A DNA stretch of 64,000 nt from Laburnicola sp. R22_1 (Eukaryota > Ascomycota > Dothideomycetes > Pleosporales > Didymosphaeriaceae): assembly GCA_014281115.1 (NCBI GenBank), contig JACONQ010000001.1, positions 744,001-808,000 on the forward strand. Direction: 5' to 3'. The notes beneath the pieces are model-generated. The model was not told the origin of the DNA. It saw only the letters and a list, made by a program, of their open reading frames with translations, and made no database searches. A program made the position numbers and the translations under genes. This document shows positions 33,351-43,779 of this stretch, in pieces (position 1 is the stretch's first letter; every line of letters begins with the position of its first letter).

Positions 33351-34202
33351 ATGCTTGCTGCTCGCCGTCTCCCGCGGGCCCTGCCTCTTGCCGCATCTTC
33401 GTGCCGCCTGTTCCACGCGTCTGCGCCAGTTTGCGTCCAGAAAGGCGACAAGATCCCAGATGTGGAACTTCACGAGGGCTCGCCAGGCAACAAGGTCAAG
33501 ATTGCCGAGGAACTGAAGAGTGGAAAGGGTCTCGTCATTGGTAATCCTAGAACAGACATTTGTGAGAAACATCACCTGACCGCTTGACGCATTAGGTGTC
33601 CCTGCGGCCTTCTCTCCCGCCTGCAGTGAGAGTCACATTCCGGGCTACATCAACGCGAAGGAGCTCAAGTCCGCTGGCCGGGTATTTGTTGTGTCGGGTA
33701 GGACTTCTTAGCTCTTTCAACCGTGTGAGCTGCCACTAATTCTGCTTCTACCAGTCAACGATGCATTCGTGTAAGTACAAGGACAAGGATACATACTGCT
33801 TATCTTGATCGTCATATATATCAAGATTCAAAACTGACATTATACAGCATGAAGGCTTGGGCAAAGACCCTAGATCCGTCTGGCTCAAGTGGGGTGAGTT
33901 CTGGAGTACCTTTACCCTGATGTGAGTGATACTAACTTCACCTAGATCCGCTTCCTCGCAGATCCTGATCTGAGATTCACCAAGGCGCTTGATCTGTCCT
34001 TCGACGGAGCTGCCATCTTCGGTGGTGACCGCTCGAAGAGATATGCCTTAGTCACTGAGGACGGCGTCGTAAAGGATGCCCACGTCGAGTCTGACAACAC
34101 TGGACTGAATGGTATGTACGCAGTGCCTCTCTGTCAATTTTCATGCTAACAAACTCAGTGTCGTCTGCGAATAGCGTCTTCGGAAAGCTTCTGAAGCAGT
34201 AA
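33351..34202 (+). CDS. Peroxiredoxin 5-type thiol peroxidase, probably mitochondrial
   Basis: Reduces hydrogen peroxide and alkyl hydroperoxides through a peroxidatic cysteine. Six exons keep frame: 33351-33540, 33596-33697, 33755-33770 (16 nt), 33848-33893, 33946-34111 and 34159-34202, giving 187 residues. The N-terminus MLAARRLPRALPLAASSCRLFHAS is Arg/Ala-rich without acids, fitting a mitochondrial targeting peptide. VPAAFSPACSESHIPGY holds the peroxidatic Cys. FVVSVNDAFVMKAWAKTL and FLADPDLRFTKALDLSFD are typical of the Prx5/AHP1 group. The tiny third exon encodes VNDAF and is needed to keep frame. Divergent from skn7. Confidence 0.93.
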
Positions 34203-34370
34203 AAGCCCTTCGTAACGAGAAGTAACTCGACAACTCTCGCTCCAACAGCGGGAAGGTCATGTTCCCTGCACGTACTGTAGGATTATGTAACAGACGAATG
34301 ATACTGAGCGACTGAAAAAGCCCTCAATCCGCAGGGTACTATCTCCTTGCTATCTCAGCTGCGGGTTGCA

Positions 34371-35333
34371 TTATGACTTTGAACGCTGATCCTCCGACGC
34401 CACCATCGCAGTCTTCCCTTTCTCCTCTTCCAAAACATCCAACAACCTGCGCGTAATCCTATCCCTCTCCCCAACATCCACCGTACCATACACCTCCCTC
34501 GCCTGCGAAAACACCTTCTCTTCCCACCCATCTCCCACATTCACCCTCCCAGCATCATCCCAACACGCCTGAACCGTCCCCCCAATATTCCCAAAGAAGC
34601 CCTCCAACCCCCCCGCTCCCCCTCCAGCATGATAACTCTTGAACGGCCCCGCAACCGCCCACCGCGGCCCCATACTACTCTCCACAATGCCATCCAGATC
34701 CGCGACATCCACAACGCCCAAGTCAACAAGATGGATCGCCTCACGCAACAGCGCGAACGCAAGCCGATTAGCCACAAACCCCGTAGTCTCTTGGTGTATG
34801 TGAATAGGCACGCGGTTCCTGGCCCGCCAGAACGCCTGCGTGCGCTGTATCACGGCCTGGGACGTCGAAGGCGCGGGGACGAGCTCCAAGAGCGGCATTA
34901 TATGCGGTGGATTATACGGGTGGACGACCAAAAGGCGACTTTTGTCTTGCATGTCTTGGGCCTGAAGGGAGGCGGGGATGCCGCTCGTGCTGCTCCATAA
35001 TAGAGCGTCCTTTTTTGCATGTTTTTCTATCTCGGCCCATAGTGCTTTTTTTGCTTGGAGGTTTTCGGGGCCGGATTCTTGGATGATGTGCGCGGTTGAG
35101 ACGGCGTTTTGGAGGTCGGTTGCGATTTTTATGGCGGAGAGTGAGGGGGGGATGGACTGGTTGCTGAAGAAGTTGGGCAGGGTAGCGTGGATGTATTCCG
35201 CGGCGTTGGGGCGCGTGTCGTAGATTGTTAGATGGGAAGGGGAGGGGAGGTGGGTGAGGTGGAAGGCGGCGAAGGAGAGGCCGATGGTGCCCGCGCCTAT
35301 GAGGGTGATGTGGAGGTTGGGGTCGGGTTCCAT
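34371..35333 (-). CDS. Lambda-crystallin-type 3-hydroxyacyl-CoA dehydrogenase family protein
   Basis: NAD-dependent oxidoreductase, single exon, 320 residues. The dinucleotide-binding turn ITLIGAGTIGLSFAAFH is at about 9-25. Family motifs follow: IIQESGPENLQAK, WSSTSGIPAS, VVHPYNPPHIMPLLELVP (with the conserved His), TTGFVANRLAFALLREA and GPRWAVAGPF. Related enzymes act on L-gulonate (CRYL1) or short hydroxyacyl-CoA/carnitine; the substrate cannot be told from sequence. The start is immediately before the Rossmann strand. It converges with the peroxiredoxin gene, leaving 168 bp. Confidence 0.9.
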   Translation of the reverse strand: MEPDPNLHITLIGAGTIGLSFAAFHLTHLPSPSHLTIYDTRPNAAEYIHATLPNFFSNQSIPPSLSAIKIATDLQNAVSTAHIIQESGPENLQAKKALWAEIEKHAKKDALLWSSTSGIPASLQAQDMQDKSRLLVVHPYNPPHIMPLLELVPAPSTSQAVIQRTQAFWRARNRVPIHIHQETTGFVANRLAFALLREAIHLVDLGVVDVADLDGIVESSMGPRWAVAGPFKSYHAGGGAGGLEGFFGNIGGTVQACWDDAGRVNVGDGWEEKVFSQAREVYGTVDVGERDRITRRLLDVLEEEKGKTAMVASEDQRSKS

Positions 35334-36698
35334 GGTTTTGGTTTGTTGGTCGGAGAGATGTGTTGCGGCTACAGGACTTTGAATGCTGAGTCGCTGGTGG
35401 TGGTTCAGTGAGTGTCGCGATTCCTGCCGCTTTCGGATGGATAGCTTGGACTACTTTGCTACCCCGCATAGTGTAGTAGAGACTCGCACCGCTTTCTCTA
35501 CACGGACACGACCGACTTGAGAATCATGAAGCTGAGTCGTGATGGTGCTGACTAGCTCTCCATGTAAAGCAGGACGATTCATAACAATCTGCCTGGCGGA
35601 CTTGTGTATCTCACCTACGAAGATGTTAAACTCAAGAGTACCTCCGGTATTGACAGTGGTCCATTACGATAGTCATTTTCAAATCAAGACAACCGCGCTT
35701 TGATTGGAAGTAACTTTTAACTAGCATTGGACTACGTTATCGCTGACCTGCTCTGGTACCAACCCGAGCCGACTGACAAGGACTGGATATTCGATATTGA
35801 AGTACTTACTGATTGAGTAATCTATGTCTATGGGGCTGTAGGCGGTTGTGGAATATATTGATCCTGAAGAGGCTACAAATGGGAGTGCTATTGTAAACGA
35901 AATGTATATTGATGCAGATCTTATTGGCGAGTGATGGAGAAGGCGGACTCACCCGAGATTCTGAAGAGTGGAAGTGGGTGTATTGTAAGATGGACGCTTG
36001 GGTTCAAGGAGAAGAGAGGAAATGATAGAGTTGTTGTAGGTAGGGTCAGTGGAATGCGCGCCTCCGAATTATCGAGATCCGCGAAAACTGATGCATAGTG
36101 TTTCGGTTGTTTCGGTGGGCCGGAAATGGCAATCATGACTTAGGTCTAATGCGTGAGGCTATGGAATATCCGTGTTGCAGTGATATGGGAGTGCAACCGT
36201 GGGTATCAGTACGTTAAGTTACCACACGCAATTGAATTATAGAGACATGCTCTTTGTGTGCTGGTGCGAGTTACCCTACGTTAAGAAATGGAAGATGGAA
36301 ATCTAAACATCCTAATTTCCTATCGAGAATAACTCGTACGATTCATCTTCATCTTCCGGAGGTGGTTTATTCTGTCGCTGTGCTCAACTGTGCACCCGTA
36401 ATCTACGCCTCGTTGGTATTTATACCCAAACATCCTTTGCAGTTCTGCGCCTCCTCTTTTGTCGTGTTCCTAAACCTTGTATGAAGGCACAGTATCAACC
36501 CAAAACTGGCCTGAACACACAGGTGAACTCCCCGACCCTTCGTCTCATCTTGGTACTTTACGGTTCGGCCTGAAATCGAACATGGAGGAACGGCTAGACG
36601 GCAATTTCCAGCCTACTCGCAGAGTCGAGTAACATCCTACAGCGTGCGGGAAACTTCTCGTCGCAGATCCTAGTCTATTATTGGTAGCTGGCTGGTGC
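35334..36698. other. Intergenic, no gene recognised
   Basis: 1365 bp. Short frames such as 35921-36136 on minus and 36254-36484 on plus lack features. Probably promoter of the dehydrogenase gene and 3' flank of the HET pseudogene. Confidence 0.45.
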
Positions 36699-38237
36699 CT
36701 ACTGTAGAATGATAGCCTGAGGCGTGACGTTTTCGAAAATATTTTGGGGCACGTTGTCTATCTGCCCAGCGCCCAACCGAGTAAAGGTTTTCCTCTCGGA
36801 GCAGGAAAGAGCTGCAATAAGTACGTAGCTGTGGGGGGTTGAATGTCCATCATCGAGCTCCCCAACAAGAATGCAATGTGCGCTAAGGTCTTCCGGATAG
36901 AAGTCCATTGTATCATGATGAAGTTCAGCGGAGGACTCAACACCAATATTGTCTGCCGTTATCGTGATCATGGTGTAACCTTGCGAGAAAGAATTAGGAA
37001 CCGTAGACCTCCGAATAATGCATGGTACCATTTTCGCGTGTAGCTCTAGCTCTCCCTTCTTGACCCTTGAAACATGCGGTTCTTTATCCCATTGAAGTCT
37101 AGCTTCGATAAATTCGATTGAGATGTTGAAGTTCATGGGTATGTGGCAAATCACACTGCACGGCAAGCTCAACCACGTCCAAGACGGAAACGCTTCGTCG
37201 CGGGCTTGAGGGGTCGCTTCGTAATCTCGGGACCATAACAAACCCACAGCAAGGTTATCTTTCCACAGGCCTAATAGTGGCTCATCATTCGTGATACTTT
37301 GGATGTACTTCGTCAGACCTGCCAAAGCTGCCATCTTATCTTCTTGCTTGGACAATCCCCGCCCACTATAATCTTCCACCCAGTCACACCAGATCATGTA
37401 GACCGACAATTTTTCTGTTCCAAGGACCGGCATAATCCTGCTTTTATGTTCCATCGCCGTACCATCTTCTGAGCGTTCAGAAGACTAGCGGCGCCAAACT
37501 AGTTGAGAACCTGTAAAATGTACCACCCGCCGCGACAAGACGGTCTCTTGTAGCGTCCAGCCGCGTTCTGAGAGGTGTGTGTTCCTGGTTGGGTTTCGAT
37601 ACCGCACGCTTTCTTTTATGAGAAACCTGGTTGGTGTGGCTTCTCGATAGGTGGCTGACCTTTGGTTATCATCCGATAGGGCTGTCAATTCTAGAGCCCC
37701 GGGTCTCGTACGAAACAGGCCCTGAGTACTGTTACTCGACGCAGATGCGGCAAGCGTTATATAAGCGTCCATGTAGACAGAGGCCATCTTTGCTGCCTCG
37801 TGGTTCCAGTCCGCCTCGTCATCTTGAATTATGCATATACTGTCGATCCAAAGATACCTAAGATTCAGTCTTCTGGCAACAACTACTGCCTCTCGAAATG
37901 TTTTTGGTAAGGAATCCAGCGGAACGTCTTTTTTGAAGGCACTATAATTGTGGGTGGTCAACATGATAGGGTGGCCTGTGGAGCCCTAGCAGTGACTGAG
38001 GGCTGCGTACCGCGCTTGGGGATGAGCGACTTGTGAGCTAAGCCGTAGGTATGCGTGAGTCTCCTGGTCTGAGGTTCCAACATCAATGATTCTAGTTGGT
38101 AGTCGTGGGGCAGAATGGTGACATTCAGGATGAACTCGATCACATTCGTTTAACCACTGTTCAACGACATCGATGCCATCGTATGTTGATGAGCTGGTTG
38201 GCCTCCAGACAGCGCGTCCCTCGATCGGAATGAAGGT
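36699..38237 (-). pseudogene. HET-domain (heterokaryon incompatibility) pseudogene, 5' truncated
   Basis: One frame of 513 codons runs 38237 to 36699 with two internal stops, at 37986-37988 and 37485-37487. HET-domain landmarks in order are RIIDVG, RYAALSHC-stop-GS, FREAVVVARRLNLRYLWIDSICI, ERGWTLQETVLSRRVVHF and a long C-terminal region with CDWVEDYSGRGLS and WTWLSLP. The first stop sits exactly where the family's conserved Trp of SHCWG belongs; TGG to TAG is a CpA-to-TpA change on the other strand. The second stop could be a former CAG, again CpA to TpA. The frame is blocked by TAA at 38238-38240 and the N-terminal part is missing or diverged. HET proteins trigger allorecognition cell death; this copy is predicted to be dead unless readthrough occurs. 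Confidence 0.85.
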
Positions 38238-38400
38238 TTACAGAGGGGTTCTAGGCTGAATGAACACTTGAACCCGCCCGCGCAGGCTGACACACGTGCC
38301 ATCGTGACTTCCTCTAACCGTTTCTACCCTAGCCCACGGCCCCCAGACGTCACCTCCACGACGCGCCCACGCTCTACAATACGCTTCATTCCCGATTCCA

Positions 38401-39509
38401 ATGGCAGCCGACTTAGCCATCGCAAACGGTACAACCCCCAAAGATGCCACCAAGAACCCCTCCAAGCCGTCAACAGGACCCAATGTCCTCGAAGTCATCT
38501 TCGGCTCCCTTCTCATCAAGCCATGGTACCCCTCCTTCTATCCCGAGGAGCTCGTTGGACGGAAAATAGACAGGCTATACGTGTGCCAATGGTGTTTCAA
38601 GTATACCAAGGAGCTGCTGCTGTTCCTGGGGCATCTTGTGAGTCGCGCCCGTGCCGCATCGCGAAAGCAACCTCGTTAACAGCACATGTAGAAATCATGT
38701 CCCCTCCGCCTCACGCCGCCACCGGGCGACCTCATCTACACGAAAAACCAAATCTCCCTCTACGAGCTCGACGGCGCTGAGCACAAACTCTACGCGCAAA
38801 ACCTCTCCCTCTTCGCCAAGCTTTTCCTCGACACAAAGTCTGTCTTCTACGACGTCACAACCTTCTGCTACTACCTCCTTGTGCTCGAAGAACCGTCGCC
38901 CGCGATCCCGATCGCGAGTCTCGGCGACGGCGGACGCGTCGGCGCCGGACAAGTGGTCGGCTTCTTCTCGAAGGAGAAGATGAGCTGGGACAATAATAAC
39001 TTGGCGTGCATTTGTATATTCCCGCCTTGGCAGAAGCAAGGGCTGGGGCAGGTGCTAATGGCGGCGAGTTATGAGTTGGGGAGGCAAGAGGGCCGGTTCG
39101 GCGGACCTGAGAAACGTGAGTGTTCGCTTTCACTCTTGAGGAGCATTTGTGTACTAACAGCTTTGCAGCGTTATCAGACCTCGGTCGCCTTGCTTACATG
39201 CATTACTGGTCGCAAACCCTCTCGCGCACCATCCTCGCCTGTCCATCTAAAAAGGTCGTCACTGTCGCCGACCTGCGCGATCAAACATACATCACCGTCG
39301 ACGAGATACTGGCAACACTGCAACATATGGAAGCGCTAGAACACAAGAAACGAGGCGGTGCTGAGACGGTCATCAACAAAGCGAAGATAAAAGCTTGGGT
39401 AGAGACGCACAAGGTAAAACTGGAAAATCCTATAGACCCTGCCGCTTTCGTGGAGGTGGCGGAAGATGAGAGGGAGGAAGAAGACGAGGATGAGGATATG
39501 GAGGAGTAG
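38401..39509 (+). CDS. MYST-family histone acetyltransferase, SAS2-like
   Basis: Nuclear lysine acetyltransferase. Three exons keep frame: 38401-38637, 38692-39115 and 39169-39509, giving 333 residues, the size of yeast Sas2 and shorter than Esa1. A C2HC finger is split by intron 1: LYVCQWCFKYTK...LGHL/KSCPL. MYST core motifs follow: GDLIYTK, ISLYELDGAEHKLYAQNL, LFLDTKSVFYDVTTFCYYLLV, VGFFSKEKMSWDNNNLACI. The acetyl-CoA loop is FPPWQKQGLGQVLM, and GPEKPLSDLGRLAYMHYW carries the conserved Glu/Pro region. The tail is acidic. There is no chromodomain or tudor domain. SAS2 rather than another MYST type is inference from size and domain content. Confidence 0.88.
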
Positions 39510-39799
39510 GTTTCTTTTCGGCTTAGGAGTGAGCACGGTGTTATTGGAGTCATATACCCTTGGATGATATTTATAAGTTTTCATGCAATGCATTTATATC
39601 TTTCGCATGACTAGGTCCTGCGTGAGGGTGTACATTGGTAGTTGAATTGATAATGATATCTGGGTATCTCTTCCCCCTAGATCCTAGCCGAACACCGAAT
39701 CGAATAGCATTCGAAACCCAGAACTCCATGCAAACCTCATAAGCCAGAAGCGCCCATTGATACCAATTCGAACCCACATCGAGCAAACAACCCATTTTC

Positions 39800-40474
39800 T
39801 CATGGTGTCTCCTTCTTCCCACCAAGATACTCCACTACCTCCCCACACCGCTCCAACCTCGCCCTTGTCTCCGGCAACCCCTGGTTCAACCTACCCAACC
39901 CCTCCACCGCCCTCTCCCAACTCCTCTCCACCTCTCCTTGTCTCTCCAACGCCCCCAAAGCACCCACCTCCTCCTCACCCACAGCCTCCAACGCCATGAC
40001 CCTCGCCCTCTCCAACTCCTCTCCCTCCCTCACAAACATCTCCTCAAACCTCCTCGCCGCAGCCCCCGGCGTCGTCCTCCTATGCTGGCTAATCTTCCCA
40101 ACGAGCGCATCCCTCCTCTGCACCGCCCCCGCTAACCTCGCCCTCAACTTCTCATCAAACGGCTCAAACTCCTCGACCACCACCTCCTTATTCTCCACAT
40201 CCGCAGCGAGCAAGTCGCCATTCTCGTCCGGCGCGCCGCGCGACACGACGTCGATGCCGTTGATGGAGATGTTGTGCCGCATGCCGGCGAGGACTTGGGC
40301 GACGAAGGCGTCGACCATCTCTTCGACTTGTTTGCGGAGGTCGTCGGGCGAGGTGGTGTCGGGCTGCGGGGGGAGGTGGAGGTCGAGTTTTTGGCGGGCG
40401 AGGGTGCGGAGTCGGGTCGTTATGTAGGTGAGGTCGGCGGGGGATTGGAGTTCGATTTTGCGGTGCTCGTCCAT
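39800..40474 (-). CDS. mis14: Kinetochore protein Mis14/Nsl1 (MIS12 complex)
   Basis: Subunit of the MIS12 complex linking centromere chromatin to the outer kinetochore. Single exon, 224 residues from MDEHRKIELQSPADLTYI at 40474. HRKIELQSPADL and the later NISINGIDV are typical of fungal Mis14 as I recall the family. The middle is helical and charged (KLRARLAGAVQRRDALVGKIS), consistent with the coiled-coil rod of the complex. The frame is open upstream to 40690, but that extension is Pro/His/Arg-rich low complexity, so the 40474 start is preferred. Its 3' end faces the SAS2-like gene, 290 bp away. Confidence 0.8.
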   Translation of the reverse strand: MDEHRKIELQSPADLTYITTRLRTLARQKLDLHLPPQPDTTSPDDLRKQVEEMVDAFVAQVLAGMRHNISINGIDVVSRGAPDENGDLLAADVENKEVVVEEFEPFDEKLRARLAGAVQRRDALVGKISQHRRTTPGAAARRFEEMFVREGEELERARVMALEAVGEEEVGALGALERQGEVERSWERAVEGLGRLNQGLPETRARLERCGEVVEYLGGKKETP

Positions 40475-40825
40475 TGTGGGTGGTGGATGGGGGGGTGTGC
40501 GCCGGACGGGGTGGGGGGGTTGAGGAAGGCTTTTTCGCAGGGTGGAGGGTGCGGGTAGGTGCGTGGTAGGGAGGTGTATGCGCTTATGCGGGTTGTGTGT
40601 TCGGTATCGTGGTGGTTGGCGACGCGCGTGTGAGTGTTGTTTGCTGTTGCGCTTTGTTTTGATGGTGCGGAAGGGGCCCTGGGCCGCCACGTTCTCACGT
40701 GATGATAACGCTCCAGGGCTCCGTGGCTCCGGGGTTCGCTTCAGCTATCGATAGCGTCATACTGGCTTCGCCGACCTCGGTACGGTGAACGGCGAGGTAT
40801 AGTGAACAGCAACAGAGCTACACTA
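40475..40825. other. Intergenic, mis14 promoter to transposon
   Basis: 351 bp, G-rich on plus in its first part. No gene. Ends at the TA target duplication (40824-40825) of the transposon. Confidence 0.5.
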
Positions 40826-40907
40826 AGCTAGCGCATATAGTCGCCGCCCACATAGGGTTGCCGCCCACCCCGCCAAAACGCGACACCTGCACAAAACCCG
40901 CGATATC
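40826..40907. repeat. Left terminal inverted repeat of Fot1/pogo element
   Basis: 82 bp, 72 bp identical to the reverse complement of the right end, then one mismatch in the last ten. Confidence 0.95.
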
Positions 40908-40920
40908 CCAGCAACGCTAA

Positions 40921-42513
40921 TTACAATTGCCATTGACTACATATAGATTTAAGCGCTGTAGCGGCTGTAGCTATAGCAGCTGTTTCTAAAGTGCTTGATA
41001 TAGTAAATATATGTGGTTTAGCTGCTAAAGCCTTAGCTGCGCACATAGCCTCCCTGATACTCTCTACTTCTGCAAAGCGTTGATTTGGGTCTACTCGAAC
41101 GCGCTTACGCTGACGCTGAGAGGTATATATCTCTAGCTGCTGCTTAAGTTGTCTTTTCTCTGCTTCTAGGCCTGCAGCTCTAGCATTTGCAGCTGCTAGA
41201 GCCTTACCTGCTTTCTGTAGGAGTTGCCGGGTCGTACGACCTAGATTCTCGACGCTCTGGACGCTGTGCTGCGCTATATAGAGATTGCGAGGGCCCTGAG
41301 GAGTATAGAGGAAGCTCTGGAGCTGCTGCTGAGGCTGCTGCTGACGAGTAGGCGTAGTAGGCCTCCGAGAGACCTGCGACGAGCTGAGCACGTGATTGAT
41401 GTTAAATGGGCAGATGCTAGATGCCTGCTAGCCAGCTCGAATCACACGCTCTGTGAAGCCTTCCTCCCTAGCTTGGTGATAGCAGGTGATAAAGCGCTCC
41501 TTTTTGATAGGCGCAGCGTTGTCGAGTGATGCGAGCTCCTGGATCTGACGCCTGTAGCTGGACTTGATCACAGAGAAAGGAGCGAGATCTAGAGGCTGTA
41601 GGACGTGTGAGGTGTGCGCAGGTAGATATAGGAGCTGTATACGATGCAGCCTGCAGAGCCATAGGAAGTCTATATTGATATGGCTGCTGTGACTGTTGAG
41701 GATAAGAAGGCGGTACTGGCCATTACCTACAGCCGTCTTAGGCATGAATATACTCTGTAGCCACTTAACACCTATTGCTTTTAATGTCTATCCGTTCTTA
41801 GAGGTTGTATAGAGCTAGCTAGGCACGGATTTGGCTGGGAACTAGGTAGTCTGTAGGCTCTGGCCTTTGAAGATGACTGCGCAGCGTAGTTTCTGCCCTG
41901 TCGCTGATACGCACTCGATTATAGAGACCCACTTGCGATTCTCTAGAGACCGAATGTAAGCCTTCTTCTTCTGACTACTAGAGAGTACTCTAGTGTTTGT
42001 ACATACTCCTAGAGCCACACCAGTCTTATCCATATTGTAGGTATTCTCCGCCTGTATATTAAGCCGCCGTTAAGTCTGCTTATAGAGCTCTAGGAACGCG
42101 CGTAGCTGCTCTGGTGTTGCTGCATTAGCTCTCTGAGCCTCTAGCTTTCTGCCAACTACAGAGGCAACGCGTGGCTGGCGCCTGAGGAAGTGTGAGAGCC
42201 AGAGCTTGCCAACAGGCTGGTTGTCGCCATTCATACGCAGAATTCGATTCGCCATTTCTCGAGCGCGAGCGTGCGAGGGAGGACAGGCCCGTGCGTCTTC
42301 TTCGAGGATCCAGTCTACTAGGAAGTCCTCCTGCGCAGGAGTTAATCTCTGCTGGTGTTGATGGCAAATCGCGCTGTTTGTCGCGCCACCTAGTCGGCCT
42401 CGGAGGGTAGATCGAGGAATGTTATATGCCTTCGCTACAGCGCGTAGGCTTGGATAAAGGCCAGCGTTGAAATCGCTAATAGCTGATTGTATAGCTTCTT
42501 CGCGGGGGTCCAT
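40921..42513 (-). pseudogene. Fot1/pogo-type transposase, inactivated by four stops
   Basis: One frame of 531 codons from MDPREEAIQSAISDFNAG. The N-terminal helix-turn-helix (LRAVAKAYNIPRSTLRGRL) and CENP-B-type binding domain (WLSHFLRRQPRVAS) are followed by DDE_1 catalytic motifs: YNMDKTGVALG, and LILNSHSSHI where the second catalytic Asp is Asn. HTSHVLQPLDLAPFSVIK and a basic C-terminus follow. Four in-frame stops lie after ELYKQT, after SLQTT, after KSVPS and after SKNG. Each is TAA or TAG that a single C-to-T change at CpA would make from CAA or CAG. Both the stops and the Asp loss predict no activity. Confidence 0.93.
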
Positions 42514-42533
42514 ATTGATGAGCGTTGTGGAGA

Positions 42534-42615
42534 GATATCGCGTGTTTTGTGCAGGTGTCGCGTTTTGGCGGGGTGGGCGGCAACCCTATGTGGGCGGCGA
42601 CTATATGCGCTAGCT
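42534..42615. repeat. Right terminal inverted repeat of Fot1/pogo element
   Basis: Partner of 40826-40907; the transposase start codon (42513) lies 20 bp inside it. Confidence 0.95.
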
Positions 42616-42662
42616 TATATGTGTAACGCAAAGATACTGTACCATTGCGTCAGACGACTGTT

Positions 42663-42729
42663 GATGTATTTGTCATTGAAGATCCTCGTCGTGTTAAGAT
42701 TCTAACCAAGGTCGAGGATGTATTTGTCA
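42663..42729 (+). mobile_element. 41-bp repeat segment flanked by 13-bp direct repeats
   Basis: GATGTATTTGTCA occurs at 42663-42675 and 42717-42729, bracketing 41 bp (42676-42716). The 41 bp share a core with the LINE-like insert at 18804 and with sequences at 55078-55105 and 55880-55915 (GTTAAGATTC in three of them). It may be a very short insertion with a target duplication. Confidence 0.5.
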
Positions 42730-43023
42730 CATAAAATTGAAATAATATGAGTAGTAGAAGTTAGGGACTCGGGTCCTGGACAACGATCTAATCCCCATAT
42801 GAACGAAAGCATTATTAGGATACCATAGCGAAAAACCATGTCAAACTATTCTAGAGAGGTGAGGGGTAGCACAAACGCCCTTGTACCCAGAAAGCTACCA
42901 ACATACTAAACGCCCAACTCCGACAATGCCCGATTTCAGACCGAGGTATATGGTACTTCCAAATGAGCTTTTCATTATGTCGATTATGTTTGTACGTATG
43001 TAAGGTGGGTGGATCGTCAGAGG

Positions 43024-43779
43024 TTACGAGGGAAACATTTTCGCGACCTCTTCGTCGGTAACGACAATTTCCTCAACGGGGTCTTGTTTCCGCTCGAGGT
43101 CATCGAAATGGAAGTTGGCGTAGCTGGGCACGAATATCTCTGCGAACACGGTTAGCCAACCGTCTAGAAAAATCATAGACTTCGCACGAAGGAAGGTGAT
43201 GGCTAGTCTCAAAACCAAAGCTGGAAATTTCACGAGTCATGATGTAGCAGCCTGAAACCTGCACATCGTGTACATAGTCACACATAAACTTTGGGGTTGC
43301 TGGCCGCTGCTGAAACATACCTTGATTCCAATCAAAACCCTGTGAGGCCTTGACACAGGTAATCTACATGCGACGCGCGATCAATAATCCCTTCCTTCCT
43401 TCTTGAGTACTGGATGGCGACGACGTACCAGTCGTGGCATGTCTGAGTTGCCTATATTGATCACGGTGTATTCGGCCCTTGAAAATGCGGGCGCTGCGAC
43501 TCAGTTAGCATGAATATTAAGCCGTGAACAACGGGAGGATGATGCGACTCAAGGCAGCAGGTCGTGATAATGAGGTGACAATGAACGAGACGTACACATC
43601 AGCGACTGTCTGCGCTCGCCAGCCCCCGTCTTGGGACTGCCGGCATCGTTGTCCTCGGCCACACTTCCAAAACTCCCATACTCGAACCCACTCGCGGGAC
43701 TTGCATTCACACTCCCTACACTCCCTCTACCCTGCTTCCTCCTTCGGCTCGGGATAGCAATAGCTTTGCTGGAAGACAT
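43024..43779 (-). CDS. Small conserved-looking protein of unknown function
   Basis: Four exons keep frame: 43596-43779, 43429-43493, 43321-43363 and 43024-43139, giving 135 residues. The N-terminal half is Ser/Gly/Arg-rich and probably disordered (MSSSKAIAIPSRRRKQGRG). The C-terminal half looks folded: AEYTVINIGNSDMPRL, ITCVKASQGFDWNQ, EIFVPSYANFHFDDLERKQD, ending VTDEEVAKMFPS. Introns have consensus ends and the last has a GCTAAC branch site, which makes the model convincing. I do not recognise a named domain. There is no signal peptide or membrane segment. Confidence 0.7.

Larger units (their letters stand above)
40826..42615 (-). mobile_element. Fot1/pogo-type Tc1-mariner transposon, complete ends
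   Basis: 1790-bp element bounded by TA on both sides (40824-40825 and 42616-42617). Terminal inverted repeats of about 82 bp (40826-40907 and 42534-42615) begin AGCTAGCGCATATAGTCGCC. They match perfectly for 72 bp and then show one mismatch. Such well-kept ends with a damaged coding region suggest a fairly recent insertion that was then mutated by RIP. Confidence 0.95.
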
